A stretch of DNA of 64,000 nt from Rhodocyclales bacterium. Lineage in GTDB: Bacteria; Pseudomonadota; Gammaproteobacteria; Burkholderiales; Rhodocyclaceae. Every line of letters begins with the position of its first letter. The stretch's first letter is position 1. Positions 1 to 9,974 of this stretch are shown here, in pieces. A program made the position numbers and the translations under genes. Below the pieces are notes generated by a model. It saw only the letters and a program-made list of their open reading frames with translations. It had not been told where the DNA came from and searched no databases. The stretch is from NCBI GenBank assembly GCA_026399475.1, contig JAPLQY010000069.1, forward strand, positions 1 to 64,000, given 5' to 3'.

Positions 1-408
1 GATGCCGGCAACGAAGCGCGCAGCATCAGCGCCATCAGCGGCGGCACCAGCTTTGAATCGCTGACCTTCAGCGCCACCCCGGCCTCGACCAGCGTCAGTG
101 ACACCACCACGGTCACCACCGCGGTGCTGACGGCCAGCCCGGCGACCGTGGCCGAAGGCGGTACCATCACCTACACGGCGACGCTGTCCAACGCCGCGCA
201 CGATGCGGTGACGGTGACCCTCTCTACTGGCCAGACCATCGCGATTGCCAGCGGAGCGACGACGGGCACGGTGGCGATCGTCGAAGCCAACGACGCCTAT
301 ACGGGCAACGTCAGCGACAGCCGCAGCATCAGCGCGGTCTCGGGCGGCACCACGTTTGAATCGCTGACCTTCAGCGCCACCCCGGTGGCGACCACGGTGA
401 CGCAGGTC
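1..408 (+). repeat. Tandem ~303-bp Ig-like module repeat in the adhesin
   Basis: The segment starting CGCAGCATCAGC at 19 recurs at 322, an offset of 303 bp or 101 codons, followed in both copies by near-identical sequence encoding ESLTFSATP. It marks the end of a tandem array of ~101-residue modules, most of which must lie upstream of the window. Confidence 0.8.
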
Positions 409-3400
409 ACCGACGTCACGACCCTAAGCCTAAGCGGGCCGGTATCCGTAACCGAAGGCGCTTCCGCAACAGGCTACACGCTCACGCTCAGCAACAACGC
501 GGCAGCCAGCGTAACCGTCAGCCTCACTTACAGCGGAACTGCCACCAACGGCACTGATTACACGGGAGTCGCGACCGTCACGATTCCGTCAGGCAGCGCC
601 ACAGGCACTTTCAATATCGCGACGACGGGCGACTATCTGATCGAGGGAACCGAGAACTTTACGGTTACCGTCGCCAGCGCCACCGGAGGAAATTTCGAGT
701 CGCTTACGATCAATCCGGGAGCAAACAGCGTTACGACTTCCATCATCGATGTGAACCACGCTCCGGTGGCCGTGGCCGATGCGGCTACCGCGATCGAGGC
801 CGGTGGCACGGGCAATGCCATCCCCGGCACCAACCCGTCCGGCAACGTGCTTACCAACGACACCGATCCCGATACCGGGGACACCAAGGCGGTGACTGCC
901 ATCAGCGGCGGTAGCCTGGGCGTGGCGCGGGCCGGCAGTTACGGCAGCATCGTGCTCAACGCCGACGGTACTTATACCTACACGGTAAACAACGCCAATG
1001 CCACGGTTCAGGCCTTGAACACCGGCGGCACCCTTACCGATACCTTCAGCTACACCATGAGGGACGCCGCGGGGGCCACCAGCACGGCCAACATCACGAT
1101 GACCATCCAGGGCGCCAACGACGCTCCGGTCCTGGTCACCGCCAGCACAGCCGCCTTCACCGAGCAGACGGCCGTATTGATTGCCCCGGCCGGAGCAATC
1201 ACGGATGTCGATTCGACGAATCTGTCCTCGATGACCGTCACCTTGACGGCAAGACCAGACGGCAATGGCGTCGAATCGCTATCGCTCAATGGCGCGGCAG
1301 CCGCGGCTGCGGCAGGCCTGACGGTGAGCTATACGGCGGCGACGGGCGTGCTGTCGATCAGTGGGTCGGCAACGCCCGCCACCTACCAGACCATCCTGCA
1401 GGGGATCCAGTACAACAACTCGAGCAATACGCCGACCACGACGAACCGCAGCGTGGATGTCGTGGTCAGCGACGGCAGCCTGACGAGCACGACCAATACC
1501 GTGACGGTCAGCGTCGCGGCGGTCAACGACGCCCCGGTGAACACCATGCCCCTGGTCTCGCCGACCACCGGGGAGGACAGCGCGGTCGCAATCACCGGGC
1601 TTGCCATAGCCGATGCAGATGCGGGCACTGGCGTGATGAGCGTCACGCTTGTCGTCACCAACGGAGGCTTGATGGTCAGCGGCGGCACGGCCACCATATC
1701 CGGCAACGGATCGTCCAGCGTAACCCTGACCGGCACCGCCAGCGCCATCAACTCGACACTTTCCGCGTTGAACGGCGTCAGTTATGTGCCCGCGGCCGAT
1801 TTCACCGATGTCGGCGGCGCGGCGACGCTGACCATGACGACCAACGACATGGGCAACACGGGGCCGGGCGGTCCATTGACGGATGTCGACGTCATTTCCA
1901 TCACGGTGAATCCGATAGCGGATATCGTCGACGACTCTGCATCCACCGTCGAAGATACGCCGGTCACCATCAACGTTCTGGGCAACGACACGTTCGAGAA
2001 CGCGGGCAGGACCATCACTGCCGTGAATGGCTCGGCGATCACGGTTGGCGGCGCGCCGGTCGCCGTGACGAACGGCAGCGTGACGCTGAATGCCAGCGGC
2101 CAGCTGATCTTCACGCCGACGGCGAACTACAACACGGGAGCAGCGTCGACCTTCAGCTATACCGTCACCTCCGGTGGCAGCACTGAAACGGCCAACGTCA
2201 ACATTACCGCGATCACCGCGGTGGACGACCCCTCGGTGCTGGTCGCGGACACCCGGACGGTCACCGAAGACACGGCTGCGACCGGCAACGTACTGACCAA
2301 CGACAGCGACGTGGACAACACGCTGACGGTCGCCAGCTTCAAGGTTGCCGGGGATCTGACCACCTACGCCTTCGGCACGACGGCGACCATAGCCGGGCAG
2401 GGCACGCTGACGATAGCCGCCAACGGTGCCTACACCTTCACCCCGGTGGCGAACTGGAACGGCACGGTGCCGCAGGTGACCTACACCACCAACACCGGCA
2501 GCACCAGCACGCTCGACATCAGCCTGACGGCGGTGAATGATGCCCCGGTCAATACCTTGCCGGCGAGCTACACGACCAACGAAGACACCTCGGTCAAGCT
2601 CAGCGGGCTGTCGGTGGCGGACGTCGATGCCGCTTCCGGCACCATCACGGTGACCCTGGCGGTCGGCAGCGGCACGATCACGGCGGCGACGGCCGGCAGC
2701 GTCACGGTAACGGGCTCGGGCACCAGCAGCGTGCAACTGAGCGGCACCCTGGCCAACATCAACACCTACCTCGGCACGGTGGCCAACCAGCCGACCTACG
2801 TGCCGGTGGCAAATGCCAACGGCACGGTGGTCCTGACCATGACCACCAACGATGGTGGCAACACCGGCGGCAGCCCGCTGACCGACGTTGACAGCATCAA
2901 CATCAACATCACCGCGGTGAATGACGCGCCGGTGCTGGATCTGGATGGCAGCGCAACGAACACCACCTATACGACGACGTACTTCAACGTACCCGACACG
3001 CCGATACGGGTCGCCGATACCGATTCCGTTCTCACCGATGTGGACAGCGCCAACCTGAACCAGCTTACGCTTCAAATCGCAGGCTTCCAGGCGGGCGACA
3101 CTCTGGCCTTCACAAACATTGGAAGCATTACCGGCGCCTACAACAGTGGGACCGGGCTATTGACCCTGAGCGGTGTCGATACCGTGGCGAACTACCTGAC
3201 CGCCTTGAATGCCGTCAGGTTCTCCACAACCAGTGGCAATACCACCCAGCGTACGGTCACGATCATCCCGCGCGACAGCTCGAATCTGGTCGGTACGGCC
3301 GCGGTTGCGACGATCAACATAGCGACGTCTGCCACCGTACCGACCGCCAATGCGGCAAGCGCCACCGGCAATGAAGATGCGGTCTCGATTCCCGTCACGC

Positions 3401-6400
3401 TGAGTGCCGCCGACCCGGATGGAAACGTCACCAAGCTGACGATTGCCACCATCCCGAACGCGGCAACCCAGGGCACCCTATACCTGACGGATCCTGCCTT
3501 GGGTCCGGCCACGGCCGTGACCGCCACCACGGTCATCACTTTCGGCGTACCTACACCGAGCGTAAGCTATACGCTCTATTTCGTGCCGGTCGCGAACTAC
3601 AGCGGCGCGCCGACGTTCACCTATACCGCGACGGACAACGCCACCTTCACCAGCCCCGCGGCGACCGGCACGATCACTGTCGTGGCGGTCAATGACGCGC
3701 CAGTCAATACGGTGCCGGGTGCTCAGTCAGCCACGGAGGACACGCCGAAAGTATTCAGTGCCGCCAACGGCAACGCCATCACCGTGTCCGATGTCGATAC
3801 CGCCTCGGTGACCACCACAGTTTCTGTATTGAAGGGCACCCTGACCGCCGTGACAGGTGGCGGCGCCACGATCACCAACAACAGCTCTGCGTCGGTGACC
3901 ATCTCCGGCACGCTGGCGCAGGTCAATGCGGCTCTGAACGGCCTGAGCTACTCGAACACCGCCGACTACAACGGCGCGGATACGCTGACCATCTCGACCA
4001 GCGACGGCAGTCTGGTGACCAACAGCACCGTCGGCATCAACGTGGCTGCAGTGGCCGACATCACCAACGATACGGTGAGCACCAGCGAGGACACCCCGAT
4101 CAGCTTCAACGCCATCACCGGCACGGGTGGTGCGACCGCCGACAGCTTCGAAAATGCCGGAAGGGCCGTAACCGGCGTGACCCAGGGTGCAAACGGCACG
4201 GTCGGCTTCACCGCCGCGGGGGTGCTGACCTATACGCCGAATGCCAATTTCAATGGCAGCGACAGCTTTACCTACACCGTCACCAGCGGCGGCGTGACCG
4301 AAACCGCGACGGTCAACGTCACGGTCTCGGCGGTCAACGACGCCCCGGTCAATACGGTGCCGGGCTCGATCACGGTGCTGGAAGATACCGTGACGGCGAT
4401 CACCGGCATCAGTGTTGCCGACGTCGATGCGGCGTCGGGCAACATCAACGTCACGCTGAGCGTGCCGACGGGCAGCCTGCTCGCCGCCACCGGCGGTGGC
4501 GTGACGGTCACCGGCAATGGCACGGGCAGCCTGCTTCTGGCCGGAACCCAGGCCAACATCAATGCCTTCATCGCTACCTCGCACGTCAGCTACCAGCCGG
4601 TGGCCAATGCCAGCGGCGCGGTGACGATGACGGTCACGACCAGCGACCTGGGCAACACCGGGACCGGCAACATCCTGACCGATGTGGACACGGTGACGCT
4701 CAACATCCAGGCGGTGAATGACGCGCCGGTGCTGGATCTGGATGCAAACAACAACACGGTCGCCGGGAGCGGCTACAACACCTTCTTCAGCGTCGGTGCG
4801 ACCACCCCGGTGGCGATCGTCGACACGGATGTCAGCATTACCGATGCGGACAGTCTCAACATCGTCCGTGCCACCATCACATTGAGCGGCAGCGACCCCG
4901 GCGACTCCTTGTCGGTCAATGCAGGCAGCCTGCCGCCGGGTGTCAGCTACTCGATCGCCGGCAACGTGGTCATCCTCACCGGCAGCACTTTCAAGACCGA
5001 CTACCAGACGGCACTGCAGGCCGTGACGTTCAGCACGACGAGCACGGACACGACGGCGCGCAGCATCACGGTCAAGGTCAATGACGGCTTGCTCGACAGC
5101 AACACGGCGACGACCACCATCACCATGGTGCCGGCTGCGGCGAACACCCCGCCGGTGGCCGCCGATACCACCACGACACCGGCCGGTACGGAAGACACGC
5201 TGGTCACGGTCACGCTCAGCGCCACCGACGCCGGCGGGTTGGTGACCGCCTTCAAGCTGACGACCTTGCCTGTCAACGGCGCGCTTTACCTCGACTCCGG
5301 GATGACGACGCTGGCACCGATCGGTACCTCGATCGCGGCGAGCGGGGCCGGTCCTTCCTACACCACGACGCTGTACTTCAAACCGACTGCAGACTGGAAC
5401 GGCAACACCAGCTTTCAGTACACGGCTGTAGACAACTCTGGAGCCACGGATCTGACGCCCGCCACCGCTACGATAATTGTCAATGCCGTGGATGATGGCC
5501 TGACCGTGGCCAATGCCGACAGCCTCACCCTCGCCATGGGCACGCCCTACACCTTCACCAAGGCGAGTCTGCTGGCCAACGATGCGCTCTACGACCGGGC
5601 GGCCATCCAGGGATCGGCGGGGACGGTGGCCCTGGCCAGCGGCTCCGGCACCCTGGTGGACAACGGCAACGGAACCTACACCTTCACCCCCACCGTTACG
5701 GGTGTCGCGACCTTCACTTATACGGTGAAGGAAGACACCGGATATACCCCCCCGGCGGCGACAGTGACGCTGAACGTGGTTGCCGCGGCCGACGATTTTG
5801 CGACCGTGCAGGAATCGGCATTGGCCAGCGGCACCGGGGGAGGGAGCATCGTCGCCAGCGGCAACCTCTTCAGCAACGACAGCGGCAATACGTCCATTGC
5901 CAGCATCAACACGATTACGGATGGCGGCGTTGGCGACGTCGATGCCCGGGCGGGATATATCGGTGTTAACGACGGCTCCGGCGTCCTGGTGGTCGACGTC
6001 ACCGGCGCAGGCGCAGGCGACTACACCTATACGCTGAACAGCCGAGCGGTCAACAGTGCGCCCGGGCCCGGGAGCGCGACGGATACCGCCGTGGTCAAGG
6101 ATTTTGCGTACGTAGCAAATACCACGAATGCCAGCCTGCATGTCACGATCCAGGATGACAAGCCCACGGCAACCAACGCCATTGTCAGCGTGCCGGAGAG
6201 CACTACGCCAAGTTTCAGTCTGGTGCTGATACTCGATGTCTCGGGCAGCATGGCCGCTCCTTACGGCGAGGTGAAGCATGTCAATGCCGATGGCAGCATC
6301 ACCACGACCGACCGCTATACCATGGCCAAGTCCGCTCTCGTGTCCCTGGTTCAGGAGTACTTCAATCAGTCGCCGGACGTGTCGGTCAAGCTGATCTATT

Positions 6401-9387
6401 TCTCGGCAACGGCAACCACCGTGGGCGGTGGCACCGGCACCGCCTATACCGATCTCACCTCCGCCGTCAATGCGATCAACGGCATTCCCGCCCCGAACGG
6501 GGGCACCAATTATTCGGATGCGCTGACCCAGGCGCAGGCGGCCATGGGCACGCCCAGCGCGTCACGGTCGAATGTTGTCTATTTCCTCTCGGACGGCGTA
6601 CCTTCGGCGGGCAATATCGTTGACCCGGTCGGCGCCGGGTCCGGGTATTCGACCTATCTCGCCACCAACGCCGCCACGCTCAAGTCCTATGCGGTCGGCA
6701 TCGGCACCGGTATCGCCAGCGTCGGTTTCCTGGACCAGATCAACAATGTGGACCTTCTGGGCGATGGTGTTGCGGATCCGGCGATCATGGTGCCCGATCT
6801 CAACTTGCTGGCGCAGCAACTGTTGTCGACGGTTCCGGTGGGGGCGGGCGGCAATGTCGTAGCGGGCGCGGGCAGCCAGTCCGCCGTCTTTGGCGCGGAT
6901 GGCGGCTACGTCCAATCGATCACGATCTCGCTCGACAACAGCGGTACTCCGACGCCCGTGACCTTCACCTACAACGGCACGCAGATCACCAACAGCAACA
7001 ACACGCTTGCTGGTGGCACGGTCACGGGCAACATGCTTACCTTGAACGCGACAACAAACCACTTCAAATACGGTTCGCTGGTGTTCGACTTCAAGACCGG
7101 CGACTACACCTATTTCACCGGTGGCTCGGCGAGCAAGGGCGACAGCTTCACCCTGCAGTCGACGGTCTCGGATAACGACGGAGATCTGGCCACTTCAGTG
7201 CAGACCATTTCCGTGGTCGACGGCAAGCCGGTGGCGAACGACGATACCGATACTCTGTCGGCCCGATCGACGTATCTGGAAGGCAACGTGGTGACCGGTG
7301 TCGGCACCGATGCAGGCATTGCCCTTGGTTCGCAGGTCACGCCCTTTACAGTGCGGGCTTCCGGCGTCGATACCATCGTCGATAATGCGACCGTCACTTC
7401 GATCGACTTCAAGGGCCTGGCCGGCATTCCGCTCAATGCCAATGTCAGCAGCACGGCGCTGGCCGGAGGCACCTATTCAGTTGTCTACAACGCAACGACC
7501 AAGGTCGGTGTGTTGACCTGGGATAACCCCACCACCGGCAGCCATCTGGTTTTCGACTCGACCGGCTACTACAAGTACACGCCGCCCACAGCGGATGTGC
7601 CCAATCTGCCGACCAGCCCTACCGATCTGACCGTCAATTTCACTGGCGGTACGAGTTTCATTGCCTTCACCGCAGCCCCGGCTGCCGGATCCGGAGTCAC
7701 CCTGAGCGCGGTGGATCTCAATGGCACGACGACCTACACCCAGGCGCAGCTTGCCTATAACGCGACCAGTGGGGTCGGTCTCAATTCCGGTTCAAGCGGG
7801 GCGGACAGTACGACCCGGTTTGACATGAACGAGAAGTTGATCGTGAATTTCAATTCCGGAACTTTCGCGCAGGGAGTCAGCGATCCCTCCTTTGCCATTA
7901 ACGTAAATACCGCCGGCAACCTGGTGTATCAGGTCTACAACACCAGCGGCGCACTGATTGGCGGACCGACTACGGTGGCAGCAGCAGCGACATTGAACCT
8001 GACCGGGTATTCGCATGTCGGCTCAGTAAGTATCCAGGCCACGACCTCGGTGATCCGGGTGACGAATGTGACCTGCACTGATTCCACCTGGGTCGATCCG
8101 GTGGCCGCCGCCGACCTTGTGCTGACAGGAATGTCGCCGACCAGTTCCACCGCCAATGCCACGGTGACCTATTCCGGGACGGGTGCGGGGGTGACGGGCA
8201 CCGGCGCGACAGGTGGCGGCAACAGCACGGTCGATGGCCTGGAGTGGCTGAAGATCGCGTTTAACCAGTCGACCTATGCCCGGGGCGTGGAAAAACTTTC
8301 CTTCGTCATCAATGCCGGGGCCAGCAACCTCGGCCCTCCCGGCGGAGGCACCGACCCCGCGCTGACCTACAAGCTCTACGGTGTCGATGGCAGTTATCTG
8401 GGCCAGTTCAGCAGCGATCAGGAAAACACGGTAAGCGTACCGAGCACCTACAGCGGCATCGGCTCGGTCGTCATCGAGGCTGCCGGCGACGCCTACGCCT
8501 CGATACAGAGCCTTACCTTCTCCGGGGTGCAGAACGACGCCGCAGCAACCGCGATTCCGGCGGAAACCATCGGCTACACATTGACCGACAGCACCGGGGA
8601 TCAGTCGAGCGCCACCTTGTCGCTGAACATCATCACCAACAACTATTACGGTGACGCTTCTGCCAACACCATCACGGGCACCGATGGCAATGACCGCATC
8701 GTCGGCCTGGGCGGAAACGACGTGCTGTCCGGCGGGCTGGGCAACGACATCGTCGAAGGCGGTGATGGCAACGATACGATCCACGGCGATGCCGGCGACG
8801 ACGTTCTCGCCGCCGGCGCCGGGGATGACCTGGTCTATGGCGACGCCGGCAATGACGTCCTGCGTGGCGCGGATGGCAACGATACGCTTGACGGCGGCAT
8901 CGGCAATGATCGGCTCGAGGGCGGCGCCGGCAACGACAGCCTGGTGGGCGGCGACGGAACGGACACGCTGAGCGGCGGCGCGGGCAGCGATACGCTGACC
9001 GGTGGCCTGTTGTCGGATACCTTCGAATGGACGCTGGCCGACGCCGGTGCCAAGGGGGCTCCGACCGTGGACAGAATTACCGACTTCAACACGGCGGCTG
9101 CACCCTCGGGCGGCGATGTACTGGACCTGCGCGATCTACTGTCCGGCGAAAACCATGCCACGGGAACCGGCAATCTCGCCAACTTCCTTCATTTCGAAAA
9201 GGTGGGTGGCGATACCAAGGTGCATATCAGTTCCAGTGGCGGCTTCGGCGGTGGTTTCAGCACGGGTGCCGAGGATCAAACCGTGGTGCTGCAGGGTGTC
9301 GATCTTTTAGCTTCCGTTGGCGTCAATGCCACCGACCAGCAGATCATCCAGGACCTGCTGACCAAGGGCAAGCTGATTACCGACTGA
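1..9387 (+). CDS. Giant RTX adhesin, LapA-like, 5' end outside window
   Basis: The reading frame is open from the first base, so at least 3,128 residues of a larger secreted protein are present. It is built from Ig-like/Calx-beta-like modules (about 1-750), then cadherin/VCBS-like modules beginning with NDAPV-type linkers (about 750-6150). A von Willebrand A domain follows with the MIDAS motif DVSGS near 6235-6250. A run of calcium-binding RTX nonapeptides (GGxGNDxLxG type) spans about 8680-9010, and the C-terminus is a typical type I secretion target region. Such proteins leave the cell through an ABC transporter/TolC channel and hold cells to surfaces or to each other. The nearby LapD- and LapG-like genes suggest release is controlled by c-di-GMP; the expected N-terminal LapG cleavage site would lie outside the window. 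Low complexity makes assembly collapse possible here. The family is certain; the ligand is unknown. Confidence 0.93.
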   Translation, partial: DAGNEARSISAISGGTSFESLTFSATPASTSVSDTTTVTTAVLTASPATVAEGGTITYTATLSNAAHDAVTVTLSTGQTIAIASGATTGTVAIVEANDAYTGNVSDSRSISAVSGGTTFESLTFSATPVATTVTQVTDVTTLSLSGPVSVTEGASATGYTLTLSNNAAASVTVSLTYSGTATNGTDYTGVATVTIPSGSATGTFNIATTGDYLIEGTENFTVTVASATGGNFESLTINPGANSVTTSIIDVNHAPVAVADAATAIEAGGTGNAIPGTNPSGNVLTNDTDPDTGDTKAVTAISGGSLGVARAGSYGSIVLNADGTYTYTVNNANATVQALNTGGTLTDTFSYTMRDAAGATSTANITMTIQGANDAPVLVTASTAAFTEQTAVLIAPAGAITDVDSTNLSSMTVTLTARPDGNGVESLSLNGAAAAAAAGLTVSYTAATGVLSISGSATPATYQTILQGIQYNNSSNTPTTTNRSVDVVVSDGSLTSTTNTVTVSVAAVNDAPVNTMPLVSPTTGEDSAVAITGLAIADADAGTGVMSVTLVVTNGGLMVSGGTATISGNGSSSVTLTGTASAINSTLSALNGVSYVPAADFTDVGGAATLTMTTNDMGNTGPGGPLTDVDVISITVNPIADIVDDSASTVEDTPVTINVLGNDTFENAGRTITAVNGSAITVGGAPVAVTNGSVTLNASGQLIFTPTANYNTGAASTFSYTVTSGGSTETANVNITAITAVDDPSVLVADTRTVTEDTAATGNVLTNDSDVDNTLTVASFKVAGDLTTYAFGTTATIAGQGTLTIAANGAYTFTPVANWNGTVPQVTYTTNTGSTSTLDISLTAVNDAPVNTLPASYTTNEDTSVKLSGLSVADVDAASGTITVTLAVGSGTITAATAGSVTVTGSGTSSVQLSGTLANINTYLGTVANQPTYVPVANANGTVVLTMTTNDGGNTGGSPLTDVDSININITAVNDAPVLDLDGSATNTTYTTTYFNVPDTPIRVADTDSVLTDVDSANLNQLTLQIAGFQAGDTLAFTNIGSITGAYNSGTGLLTLSGVDTVANYLTALNAVRFSTTSGNTTQRTVTIIPRDSSNLVGTAAVATINIATSATVPTANAASATGNEDAVSIPVTLSAADPDGNVTKLTIATIPNAATQGTLYLTDPALGPATAVTATTVITFGVPTPSVSYTLYFVPVANYSGAPTFTYTATDNATFTSPAATGTITVVAVNDAPVNTVPGAQSATEDTPKVFSAANGNAITVSDVDTASVTTTVSVLKGTLTAVTGGGATITNNSSASVTISGTLAQVNAALNGLSYSNTADYNGADTLTISTSDGSLVTNSTVGINVAAVADITNDTVSTSEDTPISFNAITGTGGATADSFENAGRAVTGVTQGANGTVGFTAAGVLTYTPNANFNGSDSFTYTVTSGGVTETATVNVTVSAVNDAPVNTVPGSITVLEDTVTAITGISVADVDAASGNINVTLSVPTGSLLAATGGGVTVTGNGTGSLLLAGTQANINAFIATSHVSYQPVANASGAVTMTVTTSDLGNTGTGNILTDVDTVTLNIQAVNDAPVLDLDANNNTVAGSGYNTFFSVGATTPVAIVDTDVSITDADSLNIVRATITLSGSDPGDSLSVNAGSLPPGVSYSIAGNVVILTGSTFKTDYQTALQAVTFSTTSTDTTARSITVKVNDGLLDSNTATTTITMVPAAANTPPVAADTTTTPAGTEDTLVTVTLSATDAGGLVTAFKLTTLPVNGALYLDSGMTTLAPIGTSIAASGAGPSYTTTLYFKPTADWNGNTSFQYTAVDNSGATDLTPATATIIVNAVDDGLTVANADSLTLAMGTPYTFTKASLLANDALYDRAAIQGSAGTVALASGSGTLVDNGNGTYTFTPTVTGVATFTYTVKEDTGYTPPAATVTLNVVAAADDFATVQESALASGTGGGSIVASGNLFSNDSGNTSIASINTITDGGVGDVDARAGYIGVNDGSGVLVVDVTGAGAGDYTYTLNSRAVNSAPGPGSATDTAVVKDFAYVANTTNASLHVTIQDDKPTATNAIVSVPESTTPSFSLVLILDVSGSMAAPYGEVKHVNADGSITTTDRYTMAKSALVSLVQEYFNQSPDVSVKLIYFSATATTVGGGTGTAYTDLTSAVNAINGIPAPNGGTNYSDALTQAQAAMGTPSASRSNVVYFLSDGVPSAGNIVDPVGAGSGYSTYLATNAATLKSYAVGIGTGIASVGFLDQINNVDLLGDGVADPAIMVPDLNLLAQQLLSTVPVGAGGNVVAGAGSQSAVFGADGGYVQSITISLDNSGTPTPVTFTYNGTQITNSNNTLAGGTVTGNMLTLNATTNHFKYGSLVFDFKTGDYTYFTGGSASKGDSFTLQSTVSDNDGDLATSVQTISVVDGKPVANDDTDTLSARSTYLEGNVVTGVGTDAGIALGSQVTPFTVRASGVDTIVDNATVTSIDFKGLAGIPLNANVSSTALAGGTYSVVYNATTKVGVLTWDNPTTGSHLVFDSTGYYKYTPPTADVPNLPTSPTDLTVNFTGGTSFIAFTAAPAAGSGVTLSAVDLNGTTTYTQAQLAYNATSGVGLNSGSSGADSTTRFDMNEKLIVNFNSGTFAQGVSDPSFAINVNTAGNLVYQVYNTSGALIGGPTTVAAAATLNLTGYSHVGSVSIQATTSVIRVTNVTCTDSTWVDPVAAADLVLTGMSPTSSTANATVTYSGTGAGVTGTGATGGGNSTVDGLEWLKIAFNQSTYARGVEKLSFVINAGASNLGPPGGGTDPALTYKLYGVDGSYLGQFSSDQENTVSVPSTYSGIGSVVIEAAGDAYASIQSLTFSGVQNDAAATAIPAETIGYTLTDSTGDQSSATLSLNIITNNYYGDASANTITGTDGNDRIVGLGGNDVLSGGLGNDIVEGGDGNDTIHGDAGDDVLAAGAGDDLVYGDAGNDVLRGADGNDTLDGGIGNDRLEGGAGNDSLVGGDGTDTLSGGAGSDTLTGGLLSDTFEWTLADAGAKGAPTVDRITDFNTAAAPSGGDVLDLRDLLSGENHATGTGNLANFLHFEKVGGDTKVHISSSGGFGGGFSTGAEDQTVVLQGVDLLASVGVNATDQQIIQDLLTKGKLITD
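2530..4745 (+). repeat. Long-period (~1.8 kb) internal duplication in the adhesin
   Basis: The module starting at 2530 (GCGGTGAATGATGCCCCGGT) recurs at 4330, and the module ending NDAPVLDLD near 2914-2943 recurs near 4711-4741. Domain order between the copies is also similar (VADVDAASG, PVANA, DVD, NDAPVLDLD). This looks like duplication of a roughly 600-residue block followed by divergence. Confidence 0.7.
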
Positions 9388-9431
9388 GGCCAGGCGAGCG
9401 GGGGTGCGAGGCCTCCCGCTTGCTCCGGCCC

Positions 9432-9974
9432 TCAGTGCAGCAGGCGCGGTGCCGCCGCTTCGGTGGCCTCGGGAGTGGCGCTGCTGCCCGGAGTGACGCG
9501 CAGGCTGAGCCCCCATTCCGCGGCCGTGGCCGCTTCCTGCAACAGGCGCGCCAGAACATGCACGAGCTTTTCATCCAGCGCGAGATTGATGCCCTGGCCC
9601 TCTTGCGGCAGCAGGGTCAGTGTCTGCGTGTCACCTTGCAGGGCCTGCACGGTGATGCGGGCCAGGAGAATGGGTTCCTCGCCCAGGGGGAATAGTGATC
9701 CGTCGCGATAGGTACTGCCGAAATCCGCCTTGCTGACCGCTTCGCCATGAGCCAGTTCGGCCAGCGTATTGCGCGTCAGCAGATCGCCGGGTGCCTTGAG
9801 GGCACTGAAGGTGTCGGCCATTTTCATCAGCATGGGCCAGAGCAGTCCGAGGTAGCGGCGGGTGATCCAGAAACGGAATTCGGCGTCGTCGCTGCTGCGA
9901 ACGCGCAGCAACAGCCGGTCCTGGACGGAGTCGTAGCTGGCGTTGAACTGCTCGAGTTGCGGTGGTTTGCTCAT
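9432..9974 (-). CDS. Conserved hypothetical protein downstream of TPR gene
   Basis: A 180-residue soluble protein with no signal peptide or membrane segment. I do not recognise a catalytic motif. The middle is rich in acidic and hydrophobic residues (WITRRYLGLLWPMLMKMAD) and the C-terminus is Ala/Pro-rich. Its ATG overlaps the stop codon of the upstream TPR gene by 4 bases (ATGA), so the two are probably translated together. It converges on the adhesin gene with a 44-bp gap. A role in adhesin biogenesis or modification is only a guess from position. Confidence 0.75.
   Translation of the reverse strand: MSKPPQLEQFNASYDSVQDRLLLRVRSSDDAEFRFWITRRYLGLLWPMLMKMADTFSALKAPGDLLTRNTLAELAHGEAVSKADFGSTYRDGSLFPLGEEPILLARITVQALQGDTQTLTLLPQEGQGINLALDEKLVHVLARLLQEAATAAEWGLSLRVTPGSSATPEATEAAAPRLLH

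Noticed and set aside
1279-6279. Long minus-strand ORFs (598 and 850 codons) opposite the adhesin gene
   Set aside because: They mirror the biased codon use of the repeat-rich adhesin; products are His/Arg/Gly-rich without domains and lack ribosome sites.
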